Below are positions 9,020 through 17,480 of a stretch of DNA of 64,000 nt, piece after piece. The notes beneath the pieces are model-generated. The model had not been told where the DNA came from, searched no databases, and saw nothing but the letters and a program-made list of their open reading frames with translations. A program made the position numbers and the translations under genes. Position 1 is the first letter of the stretch; each line of letters begins with the position of its first letter. Source of the DNA: Streptomyces sp. R21 (GTDB taxonomy: Bacteria; Actinomycetota; Actinomycetes; Streptomycetales; Streptomycetaceae); the NCBI RefSeq assembly GCF_041051975.1, contig NZ_CP163435.1, positions 8,772,501-8,836,500 on the forward strand. The letters run 5' to 3'.

Positions 9020-10756
9020 ATGACCGCCGCCCGATCCGGCCCGGCCTTCTCCTTCCATGACATTCCGTTCAGCACGCACGGCTCCTGGTTCGGCATCTCC
9101 CCCGTGCTCGCGGAGAAGACGCGCGCCGAAGACCTCCATCTGGTCTCCCACCAGAACGGCATGCACCCGGTCCTGCGCCTCGTGCCCCTCGACCCCACGA
9201 CAGGTGAGCGGACCGAGACCGCTGTGACGCCGACACCGAGTCTGCTCAGCTGGACCCACGGGGGAGGACGGATCGACCTCGCCTACGCATCGCCGGACAC
9301 CGTACGCCTGCGCGGTGAAGGAACGAGCCTGCGCGTCGCAGCTGCGGCGCGGACGCTGACACCCTTCACGGGCACGTACTTCTACCGGGACCCGGTGGAC
9401 GGGGCGTACGTCTTCACCTCGTACGAGACCGGCCGCCGCTACCGGGTGACCGTGCTGTCGGGAGTCGTGAGCGATGTCTGCGGAGGCCAGGCCCTGGGCA
9501 GTGCCGAGCGCGGTGTCACGATCGGCGCGAAGGCGGGCGGGACCTGGGAGGCCGCCATCGAGGAACTCGACAGCGCACGGCGCCCCTACACAGCCCGGAC
9601 GACGTTCGACGCGGTCGTGACCGCTGCGGAGCAGGCCTTCGCCGACTTCGTCGACATGGTGGCGCCCTGGCGCTCGTCCCGTACCCCGGCCGCCGAACTC
9701 GCCGCCTACGTCGTCTGGTCGGCGGGGGTGGATCCGGTCGGCTTCGTCACCCGGTCCGCGGTGCTGATGTCCAAGCACTGGATGGACAAGGTCTGGAGCT
9801 GGGACCACTGCTTCAACGCCCTTGCCCTGGCGCCCGGACTGCCCGCGCTGGCGTGGGACCAGTTCTCGCTGCCGTTCGACCACCAGGACGAGAGTGGGGC
9901 CCTGCCCGACTCGGTGACCCACTCAGAAGTCCTCCGCAATTTCGTCAAACCGCCCATCCACGGCTGGACCCTGGGCCGGCTGCGCCGACGGCTCGCCGAG
10001 CCCCTGGGCCGCGAGGAACTCGCCGACGTCTACGGCAGGTTGAGCCGCTGGACGGAATTCTGGCTCACCGCGCGCCGAGCGCCGGGCGCTGCTCTGCCCC
10101 ACTACCAGCACGGCAACGACAGCGGCTGGGACAACGCCACGACCTTCGACCCCGAGCGCGTCGTCGTCACCGCCGACCTCGCCGCGTTCCTCGTCCTGCA
10201 ACTACACGAACTCGTCGTCCTGGCAACGGAACTCGGTCTCGCCGAAGAGGCGCGGGAGTGGCAACGCCTCGCCGAGGGGACTCAGGCGGCCCTGCTCGAC
10301 GAACTGTGGACGGGGGAGCGGTTCATGGCGCGCGGCGTCGGCAGTGGCAGCACCTGGAGCAGCTCCAGTCTCCTCGACCTGATGCCGATCGCCCTGGGTG
10401 AGCACCTGCCCGAGGACGTCGCCAAGTCCCTGGCCACCCGCATCGAGGCACACCTGACCCCGTACGGCCTCGCCACCGAACTCCCCACCTCACCGCACTA
10501 CCGTCCCGACGGCTACTGGCGCGGCCCGATCTGGGCACCCGCCACGGTTCTCGTCGAGGACGGCCTGCGCCGTGCCGGCCACCATCGCCTCGCCGAGGAG
10601 ATCAGCGCCCGCTTCCGGGCGCTGTGCGAGAGACACGGCTTCGCGGAGAACTTCGACGCCCTCACCGGCATGGGCCTGCGCGACCGCGCCTACACCTGGA
10701 CAGCCAGCAGCTACCTCCTCTTCGCCGAGGCATACGAACTCCGAAGCCGCGCTTAA
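9020..10756 (+). CDS. Cytosolic GH63-like glycoside hydrolase ((alpha/alpha)6 barrel)
   Basis: The protein has 578 residues and no signal peptide. A TTG three bases upstream (9017) is an alternative start. After a beta-rich N-terminal part, the barrel shows HWMDKVWSWDHCFNALAL (about 253-270), NDSGWDNATTFD with the probable general acid Asp371, and PDGYWRGPIWAPATV and NFDALTG near the C-terminus. These are the marks of GH63 and related inverting exo-glycosidases of the trehalase/glucoamylase type. It closes the LacI-ABC cluster, so it probably acts on the imported oligosaccharide in the cytoplasm. Alpha-glucosidase or alpha-mannosidase-like activity is possible; the sequence does not decide. 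Confidence 0.82.
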   Translation: MTAARSGPAFSFHDIPFSTHGSWFGISPVLAEKTRAEDLHLVSHQNGMHPVLRLVPLDPTTGERTETAVTPTPSLLSWTHGGGRIDLAYASPDTVRLRGEGTSLRVAAAARTLTPFTGTYFYRDPVDGAYVFTSYETGRRYRVTVLSGVVSDVCGGQALGSAERGVTIGAKAGGTWEAAIEELDSARRPYTARTTFDAVVTAAEQAFADFVDMVAPWRSSRTPAAELAAYVVWSAGVDPVGFVTRSAVLMSKHWMDKVWSWDHCFNALALAPGLPALAWDQFSLPFDHQDESGALPDSVTHSEVLRNFVKPPIHGWTLGRLRRRLAEPLGREELADVYGRLSRWTEFWLTARRAPGAALPHYQHGNDSGWDNATTFDPERVVVTADLAAFLVLQLHELVVLATELGLAEEAREWQRLAEGTQAALLDELWTGERFMARGVGSGSTWSSSSLLDLMPIALGEHLPEDVAKSLATRIEAHLTPYGLATELPTSPHYRPDGYWRGPIWAPATVLVEDGLRRAGHHRLAEEISARFRALCERHGFAENFDALTGMGLRDRAYTWTASSYLLFAEAYELRSRA

Positions 10757-10799
10757 GGAGCGGGTGCGAGGGCGCGGTCGGCGAGGAACCCCGTCGAGG

Positions 10800-10811
10800 G
10801 CGGGGCCCCGC
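10800..10811. terminator. GC palindrome between convergent genes
   Basis: GCGGGGCCCCGC lies in the 80-bp gap between the stops of the GH63-like gene and the GH31 gene. It may end transcription from both sides; there is no T-run. Confidence 0.3.
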
Positions 10812-10836
10812 GGGGACCCCACCCTGACTGTCGGGC

Positions 10837-13119
10837 TCAGGCCGGGTACGGCAGACCGGCCTCCGAGGTGCCGGCGGGCCAGGTGTACACGGTTGCGTCC
10901 GGGCCGCCGATCCGCAGCTGCCACGGGTGCGGGCTGTCGGTGGTCACGTGCAGGCGGTCGCCCCGGCGGCGCAGCTGGAAGCGGGCCGTCTCACCGGGGC
11001 CGTCGGTGCGGGGGATCACCACGGTGTGCTCGGCGCCGTCGGCGAAGGCGTGCACCCGCAGTTCGACGCCGTCCGCCCATGCGGAGACCGGGTGCTGATC
11101 GTCGGCGGCCATCGGGATGACCGAGTCCGGGCGGGCCAGCAGCGGCAGGGTGTGGAAGCCGTGCTGCTCACGGGCCCAGCGCGGACCGGTGACCTGAGCA
11201 CCCGTCAGCACATTCGTCCATGTGCCTTCCGGCACGTAGTACTCGACCGTGCCGTCCTCGGTGAAGACCGGGGCGACGAGCAGGTCGTCACCGAGCATGT
11301 ACTGCCGGTCGAGGGTGGCGGCGGTCGGGTCGTCGGGGAACTCCAGCACCATGGCGCGCATCACCGGGACACCGGTGCTGTGCGCCTGCTGCGCGGCGCG
11401 CTGGAGATACGGGGCGAGGCGGTGCTTGAGCAGGGTGAACTCGCGCGTGACGTCGACGGCCTCCTCGCCGTAGTCCCACGGCACGCGGTACGACTTGCTG
11501 CCGTGCAGGCGGCTGTGCGAGGAGAGCAGCCCGAACTGCACCCAGCGCTTGAACACGGCCGGGGTCGGGGTGCCCTCGAAGCCGCCGATGTCATGGCTCC
11601 AGAAACCGAAGCCGGACAGGCCGAGGGAGAGTCCGCCGCGCAGCGACTCGGCCATGGCGCCGAAGTGGGACTCGCAGTCGCCGCCCCAGTGCACCGGGTA
11701 CTGCTGACCGCCCGCCGTGGCCGAGCGGGCGAACAGCAGCGCCTCGCCCTCGCCACGCTCTTCCCTCAGCAGCTCGAAGACCGCCTGATTGAACAGGTGG
11801 GTGTAGTAGTTGTGCATCCGCTCGGGGTCGGAGCCGTCATGCCAGACGACGTCGGTGGGGATGCGCTCGCCGAAGTCGGTCTTGAAGCAGTCCACGCCCT
11901 GGCCGAGCAGCGTCTTCAGTTTCCCGGTGTACCAGTCGCGCGCGGCCGGGTTGGTGAAGTCCACCAGGGCCATGCCTGCCTGCCACAGGTCCCACTGCCA
12001 TACGCTGCCGTCGGGGCGGCGTACGAGATGACCCTCGCGCATGCCCTCCTCGAACAGCGGGGACTTCTGCGCGATGTACGGGTTGATCCAGGCGGAGATC
12101 TTGAGGCCCCGCTCCTTGAGCCGCGCCAGCATGCCTTCGGGGTCGGGGAAGGTCTCGGAGTCCCAGTCGAAGTCGCACCACTGGTAGCCGCGCATCCAGA
12201 AGCAGTCGAAGTGGAAGACGCTCAGCGGGATGCCGCGCTCGGCCATGCCGTCGACGAAGCGGTTGACGGTGGCCTCGTCGTAGTCGGTGGTGAAAGAGGT
12301 GGTCAGCCACAGGCCGAGCGCCCAGGCCGGGGGCAGCGCGGGACGGCCGGTGAGCGCGGTGTAGCGCGCCAGGATCTCCTTCGGGGTCGGGCCGTACACG
12401 ACGAAGAACTCCAGTGACTGGTCCTCGACGCTGAACTGGACCTGCCCGACCGACTCGGAGCCGACCTCGTAACTGACCTTGCCGGGGTGGTTGACGAAGA
12501 CGCCGTAGCCGCGGTTGGTCAGGTGGAAGGGGATGTTCTTGTAGGCCTGTTCGCTGCTGGTGCCGCCGTCGGCCTGCCAGATGTCCACCGTCTGCCCGTT
12601 CTTGACGAACGGGGTGAACCGCTCACCCAGTCCGTACACCGACTCCCCTACGCCCAGGGAGAGTTGCCCGAGCATGAAGTGCCGGCCGGCGGCGTCGGTG
12701 ACGAAGCCGGTGCCGCGCTCGTTCACGGAGGTCAGCATCCGCCCGCCGGCGGTGAACTCCAGGTGCCACGGCTGGGAGGTGTCCACCCGCAGCGACAGCT
12801 CACCCGCACTGAGCTCGACCACCGCGCCGTCCCGGCGAACCTTTCCCGCATCCGGTTGCGCACCGGGCAGCGCGAACTCCGGCGCCCGCCGCACCGAACC
12901 TGCGTGGTGGGTGGCACGTACCCCGATCACGCCCTCGGCGGGCGACCAGCACTCGACCGTCAGCAGCGCGCTGTTGAGGATGCCGGCGCGGCGGTCGACG
13001 TGCTTCACCGGCGCGTAGAGGGTCATCCGGTGCTCGTCGGCCCGGACGTCCGCGACCTCGGTGGCGTAGCACGCGGTGACGCCCGGACGCATCAGCCAGT
13101 AGCCGTCGGTGAACTTCAT
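10837..13119 (-). CDS. yicI: GH31 alpha-xylosidase (YicI/XylS type)
   Basis: The protein has 760 residues and no signal peptide, so it is cytosolic. From its first residues (MKFTDGYWLM) it follows E. coli YicI, and its length is close to the usual 770. The nucleophile is Asp415 in CFKTDFGERIP and the acid/base is Asp481 in HWGGDCES, matching YicI Asp416 and Asp482. The substrate motif FHFDCFWMRGYQWCDFDWD is also conserved. The enzyme removes the non-reducing alpha-1,6-xylose of xyloglucan oligosaccharides. Its ATG overlaps the stop of the upstream GH1 gene (ATGA), so the two are coupled and can alternately strip xylose and glucose from the oligosaccharide. Expression is probably controlled by the GAAGCGCTTC operator before the GH1 gene. 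Confidence 0.93.
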   Translation of the reverse strand: MKFTDGYWLMRPGVTACYATEVADVRADEHRMTLYAPVKHVDRRAGILNSALLTVECWSPAEGVIGVRATHHAGSVRRAPEFALPGAQPDAGKVRRDGAVVELSAGELSLRVDTSQPWHLEFTAGGRMLTSVNERGTGFVTDAAGRHFMLGQLSLGVGESVYGLGERFTPFVKNGQTVDIWQADGGTSSEQAYKNIPFHLTNRGYGVFVNHPGKVSYEVGSESVGQVQFSVEDQSLEFFVVYGPTPKEILARYTALTGRPALPPAWALGLWLTTSFTTDYDEATVNRFVDGMAERGIPLSVFHFDCFWMRGYQWCDFDWDSETFPDPEGMLARLKERGLKISAWINPYIAQKSPLFEEGMREGHLVRRPDGSVWQWDLWQAGMALVDFTNPAARDWYTGKLKTLLGQGVDCFKTDFGERIPTDVVWHDGSDPERMHNYYTHLFNQAVFELLREERGEGEALLFARSATAGGQQYPVHWGGDCESHFGAMAESLRGGLSLGLSGFGFWSHDIGGFEGTPTPAVFKRWVQFGLLSSHSRLHGSKSYRVPWDYGEEAVDVTREFTLLKHRLAPYLQRAAQQAHSTGVPVMRAMVLEFPDDPTAATLDRQYMLGDDLLVAPVFTEDGTVEYYVPEGTWTNVLTGAQVTGPRWAREQHGFHTLPLLARPDSVIPMAADDQHPVSAWADGVELRVHAFADGAEHTVVIPRTDGPGETARFQLRRRGDRLHVTTDSPHPWQLRIGGPDATVYTWPAGTSEAGLPYPA

Positions 13120-14624
13120 GGGGTGGTTTCCTCCGTCCGCGCGCGATGCGCGGTGATCAGGCCCCGGTACCAGTGGTAGCTGTCCTTGGGCGTTCGGGTC
13201 AGCGTGTCGTAGTCGACGTGGACGAGACCGAAGCGCTGGTCATAGCCGCGCGCCCACTCGAAGTTGTCCAGCAGCGACCAGGCGTAATAGCCACGCACGT
13301 CCACCCCGGCGGCCACAGCGGCGGCGACAGCGGCGAGGTGGTCCGTGAGGTAGTCGATCCGCTCGGTGTCGTGGACCCTGCCGTCGGGGCCGACGGTGTC
13401 GGTCTCGGCGGAGCCGTTCTCGGTGATCCAGACCGGTGGAAGGTGCGGGTAGCGGGCGTCGAGTCCGCAGAGCAGCTCGGTGAGCGCCTCCGGGACGACG
13501 GGCCAGCCCATGGTGGTGTGCCGGGTCCCGTACGGGTCCAGCTCGGTGACACCGATGTCCACGGCGGTGCGCACTTCGGGGTCGGCCTCGCGGTGAGGGG
13601 CGGCGGCGACCGTCACGGGGCGGTAGAAGTTGACGCCGAGGAAGTCCAGCGGGGCGCCGATCAGTTCCAGGTCGCCGGGCAACCGCCAGGCACCGGCGGC
13701 GAGACCGCCCCAGGTCTCGTCCTCGTGCTCCGGGTAGCGTCCGGCGAGGAGCGGCTCGGCCCAGACCTCGTTGTGGAGGACCTCGGCCCGGCGCAGGGCG
13801 GCCCGGTCCTCGGGGAGGCCGGAGGCGGCGTGGATGCGGTCGAGGTTGAGGGTGACTCCGATCTCGCGGGCACCCGCGGCGCGCAGCGCACGTACCGCGA
13901 GGCCGTGGCCCACCAGCAGGTGGTGGGCGGCGGCCAGCGCGCCGCGGCCCTCTTCGGCGCCGGGTGCGTGCCGCCCCTCGGCGTAGCCGACGAAGGCGGA
14001 GCAGTACGGCTCGTTGAGGGTGATCCAGCGCTCCACCCGGTCCCCGTAGCGCTCGGCCGCGAGGGCCGCGTACTGCGCGAACGCCTCGGCGGTCTCCCTG
14101 ACGCGCCAGCCGCCGCGGTCCTCCAGGGCCTGGGGCAGGTCCCAGTGGTAGAGCGTGACCGCGGGGGTGACACCGGCGGCCAGCAGACCGTCGATCAGCC
14201 GGTCGTAGAAGTCCAGGCCCTTGGCGTTGACCGGACCGGTGCCCTGGGGCAGCAGCCGGGGCCAGGCGATCGAGAAGCGGTAGCCGTCGACGCCGAGCCC
14301 GCGCAGCAGGCCGATGTCCTCGCGGGAGCGGTGGTAGTGGTCGCAGGCGGCGTCACCAGTGGCGCCGCCGAGAGTGCGGCCAGGGGTGTGGCTGAAGGTG
14401 TCCCAGATGGACGGGCCACGGCCGTCCTCATCGTGGGCGCCCTCGATCTGGTAGGCGGCGGTCGCGGCTCCGAAGCGGAACCCGACGGGCAGTTCGGGGA
14501 AGGGGAATGGGCGCACGGCGGGCCCGGATGCGTCGGACAGGGTGTTCAGAGCTCCATCGCCGGGCCGCGCCGGTGCGGCCAGGCAAGTCGGGCGGGCGAG
14601 TTGGTGACCCCATGAGGAACCCAT
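13116..14624 (-). CDS. GH1 beta-glucosidase
   Basis: The protein has 502 residues. The core begins at about residue 45 (GFRFGAATAAYQIEG), so the first 35-40 residues from the ATG at 14624 are unusually long and a later start is possible, although GAGG lies about 10 nt before this ATG. The acid/base is Glu205 in ITLNEPYC and the nucleophile Glu402 in ITENGSAE. The glucose-binding signature ends with WSLLDNFEWARGYDQRFGLVHVDY. No signal peptide is present, so it acts in the cytoplasm on cellobiose-like or xyloglucan-derived beta-glucosides. It is the first gene of a two-gene unit with the GH31 alpha-xylosidase and has a GAAGCGCTTC operator 41 bp upstream. Confidence 0.92.
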   Translation of the reverse strand: MGSSWGHQLARPTCLAAPARPGDGALNTLSDASGPAVRPFPFPELPVGFRFGAATAAYQIEGAHDEDGRGPSIWDTFSHTPGRTLGGATGDAACDHYHRSREDIGLLRGLGVDGYRFSIAWPRLLPQGTGPVNAKGLDFYDRLIDGLLAAGVTPAVTLYHWDLPQALEDRGGWRVRETAEAFAQYAALAAERYGDRVERWITLNEPYCSAFVGYAEGRHAPGAEEGRGALAAAHHLLVGHGLAVRALRAAGAREIGVTLNLDRIHAASGLPEDRAALRRAEVLHNEVWAEPLLAGRYPEHEDETWGGLAAGAWRLPGDLELIGAPLDFLGVNFYRPVTVAAAPHREADPEVRTAVDIGVTELDPYGTRHTTMGWPVVPEALTELLCGLDARYPHLPPVWITENGSAETDTVGPDGRVHDTERIDYLTDHLAAVAAAVAAGVDVRGYYAWSLLDNFEWARGYDQRFGLVHVDYDTLTRTPKDSYHWYRGLITAHRARTEETTP

Positions 14625-14664
14625 GGGAGGGACACCTCAACGAGCGGGAGAGATATCAGTAGGT

Positions 14665-14674
14665 GAAGCGCTTC
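14665..14674. promoter_or_regulatory. LacI-type operator GAAGCGCTTC (site A)
   Basis: Perfect 10-bp palindrome, in the context gtGAAGCGCTTCgac, 41 bp upstream of the GH1 start. On the minus strand a perfect TTGACA (14705-14700) with a CAGCGT-like -10 (14681-14676) lies just upstream, so the site would cover the start of the GH1-GH31 transcript. Site B lies exactly 121 bp away. Confidence 0.75.
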
Positions 14675-14744
14675 GACGCTGTCACCACCCAAGATGTGAT
14701 GTCAATGCCCAGCGAGGAAGAGGGCTCCATTGTCTGTTGCCCTC

Positions 14745-14772
14745 TTGCTCCGCCAGAAATTCCTCATTAACT
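14745..14772 (+). promoter_or_regulatory. Probable promoter of the GH42 gene
   Basis: TTGCTC (14745-14750), 16 bp, TTAACT (14767-14772). The stretch CTCTTG...GAAA...TTAACTTGCG recurs in the same position before the other GH42 gene at 25.1 kb, which supports it as a real conserved promoter core. Confidence 0.5.
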
Positions 14773-14785
14773 TGCGTGATCAGGT

Positions 14786-14795
14786 GAAGCGCTTC
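14786..14795. promoter_or_regulatory. LacI-type operator GAAGCGCTTC (site B)
   Basis: Perfect palindrome starting 10 bp after the TTAACTTGCG element, where transcription toward the GH42 gene should begin. It is 121 bp from site A. Confidence 0.75.
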
Positions 14796-14961
14796 GACGA
14801 TCCGATGAGGGGCGGCGCCACCCTCACCCACCACGTGACCAAGTCCGGTACGTCCGTGACCGGTTCGACCTCCGGACACCCACCACCTCCCCGTCCCGGC
14901 CGCCGGGATCAACGACCGGATTCCGGCGGCCGGGACCCATCCGTCTCCTTGAGGGCTTCAC

Positions 14962-17104
14962 ATGACTGATCTGCCCGCGCGCGTCCTGTTCGGCGCCGCC
15001 TACTACCACGAGTACCAGCCGTACGAGCGGCTCAAGACCGACCTCGACCTCATGGCGGAGGCGAAGTTCACCGTCATCCGCGTCGGCGAGTCGGTCTGGT
15101 CCACCTGGGAACCGGAGAACGGCCGGTTCGAACTCGACTGGCTGCAACCCGTCCTGGACGGATCCCACGATCGCGGCATCTCCGTCGTCCTCGGAACTCC
15201 CACCTACGCGGTGCCGCCATGGCTGGCCCGGCAGTACCCGGAGATCGCCGCCGAGGACGCCACCGGGCGCCGCGCCGCGTGGGGCGCCCGGCAGGAGGTC
15301 GACTTCACGCACCCGGCCTTCCGTTTCCACGCGGAGCGGGTGATCCGCGCGATCGCGGCCCGCTACGCCGGCCATCCCGCGGTCATCGGTTTCCAGGTCG
15401 ACAACGAGCCGGGCCCGCGACTGCCGCACAACCACGGAGTCTTCCAGCGCTTCGTGGACGACCTGCGGCAGCGCTACGGCGATGTGGAGACCCTCAACCG
15501 GGAGTGGGGGCTGGTGTACTGGTCGCACCGGCTGTCCACCTGGGCCGACCTGTGGAAGCCGGAGGGCAACGCGCAGCCGCAGTACGACCTGGCCTGGCGG
15601 GCGTTCCAGGCCCGGCAGACCACCGAGTTCATCGCCTGGCAGGCGGGCATCGTGCGCGAGTACGCGCGGCCCGGCCAGTTCGTCACCACGTGCCTGGCCT
15701 ACGGCTCTCCCGGCCTGGAGGACGACGGAGCTCACCGACAGCCTGGACATCACCGCGGGCAACCCGTACTACGACATGCAGGACAGCCTCACCATGCCCG
15801 AGCCGCCGCGCGAGAGGCTGCCGGGGCAGTGGATGGCGTACGGGGCATGGGCGCTGCACCAGAGCGCCGACCGGATCTACTCCTCGCGCCAGGAGCCGTT
15901 CCTGATCACGGAGACCAACGCCCAGGCCATCGGCGGCACTTCGGACAACCGGCCCGCCTTCGACGGCCAGTGGCGGCAGGCCGCGTGGGCGCTGGTCGCG
16001 CGCGGGGCCCGCATGATCGAGTACTGGCACTGGCACACGCTGCACTTCGGCGCCGAGACGTACTGGGGCGGGATCCTCCCGCACAGCGGACGACCGGGTC
16101 GCGCCTATGGTGAACTCGCCCGTCTGGGAGCCGAGTTGGAGCGGGCCGGGGACCTGGTCGCCGGGATCACACCGGACGCGGACATCGCGATGGTGTATTC
16201 GGCGCCGAGCAGATGGCTGATGCAGAAGTATCCGCCGCTCGCGGGCCCCGACGGCGGTCCGGACGGGGGTGCGTACGAGGGCATCTTCGAGCCGTTCTAC
16301 CGGGGCGCGTTCGAGGCGGGGCGCCAGGTACGGATCCTGCACGCCCGACAGTTGCACGACCCACGCGGCGAACGCCCCGGCCTGACACCGCAGTCGGCGG
16401 CCGAGCTGCACCCCGTGCTCATCGCTCCCGCGCTGTACGTGGCGGACGACGGCATGCTCGACTGGCTCGGCGCCTACGCGGAGGCGGGCGGCCACCTCGT
16501 CCTCGGTCCCCGCACCGGCTACGGCGACCATGAGGCGCGGGCCCGCCACGAGGTGACACCGGCGCGACTGGCCCGGGCCGCGGGCGTCCGGTACGACGAG
16601 TTCAGCAACCTGCACGCCGACCTGCCGCTGCGCACCGCACCGGACAGCCCGCTCCAGCTGCCCGCCGACGCGGTGGCCACCCGTTGGGTGGAGGGCCTGG
16701 CCGTCGAGGACGCCGACGTCCTGGCCGAGTACGACCACCCGCACTTCGGGCGCTGGCCCGCCGTCACCACCCGCCGCCACGGCGCGGGCCGCGTCACCTG
16801 CGTGGGCACCGTGCCCGGCCGCGATCTGGCCCGCGCGCTCGCCGCGTGGCTCGCGCCCGCCCCATGCAGCGGCTGGCAGGGCCTGCCGGACTCGGTCACC
16901 GTCGCCACCGGCACCGCCCCCGACGGCCGGCGCGTCCACGTCGTCCACAACTGGAGCTGGCAGCCGGCCACCGCCCAGGCCCCGGTGGACCTGACCGACG
17001 CCCTGGACGGCAGCGTGGTCCCGGCCGGCACGCCCGTGACGCTCGGTGCCTGGGACGTCCGCGTCCTCGCCGCCGCACCGGGGTCCGCCGCGGCGGTTGA
17101 GTAG
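14962..17104 (+). pseudogene. GH42 beta-galactosidase, interrupted by a single-base frameshift
   Basis: GAGGG stands 6 nt before the ATG. The first frame reads well through GFQVDNEPG (acid/base Glu149) to AYGSPGLEDD at about 15726. The rest (ELTDSLDITAGNPYYDMQD..., ITETNAQAIG with the nucleophile, HWHTLHFGAETYWGG) continues in the +1-shifted frame to 17104. Removing one G at 15727-15728 (GACGGAGCTC to GACGAGCTC) gives an uninterrupted 713-residue GH42, a normal length for the family. Both halves are otherwise intact with no further damage, so this is a very recent mutation or a sequencing error. The protein would be cytosolic and release galactose from oligosaccharides. It is divergent from GH1-GH31 and shares the GAAGCGCTTC control region. 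Confidence 0.85.
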
Positions 17105-17124
17105 AACGCGGGCCACAAGAGGCC

Positions 17125-17158
17125 GAGTCCGGCACCGAAGCCTTCCGGTGCCGGACTC
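17125..17158 (+). terminator. Strong hairpin terminator after the GH42 gene
   Basis: A 13-bp perfect stem, GAGTCCGGCACCG (17125-17137) with CGGTGCCGGACTC (17146-17158), around an 8-nt loop, 21 bp after the GH42 stop. There is no T-run, as is common in Streptomyces. Confidence 0.75.
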
Positions 17159-17188
17159 CCGTGCACATGGACGGGGTCGATGCGGACC

Positions 17189-17480
17189 TCAGACGGAGAA
17201 GGCGACGCGCGCGAGCCGCACCGTGCCACGCAGCCCGAGGCGGACGTCGTGCACACCGGCCGGCACGGCAACGGAGGCGCTCACCGTGGCGTAGTCGTAG
17301 GGCCCGGCCGTACCCGGGGACAGCGTGAGCTCTGCCTGGACGTTTCGTAGTCGGTGGTGTTCATGGCCGCGATCATGAGGTCGGGGATGGGGCCGAACAG
17401 GCAGGCGCCGTTTCCGTCCGCGGCCTCGTAGGCGGGGCCGATGCCCCGGTAGTTGGGCAACCAGGGCGAGGGCCGGGCGG
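17189..17480 (-). pseudogene. Relic of the C-terminus of a carbohydrate-active enzyme with CBM-like end
   Basis: Downstream of the GH5 stop, on the same strand, one frame encodes PSPWLPNYRGIGPAYEAADG and then LIAAMNTTDYE-like residues. A one-base deletion near 17344 moves the frame to VQAELTLSPGTAGPYDYATV and VPAGVHDVRLGLRGTVRLAR, ending in a stop at 17189-17191. The last part resembles the beta-sandwich end of a CBM6-like module or exo-glycosidase. There is no start codon or catalytic part; the 5' end is replaced by the GH5 gene. It is best read as the tail of a gene lost by deletion. Family assignment is tentative. Confidence 0.55.
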
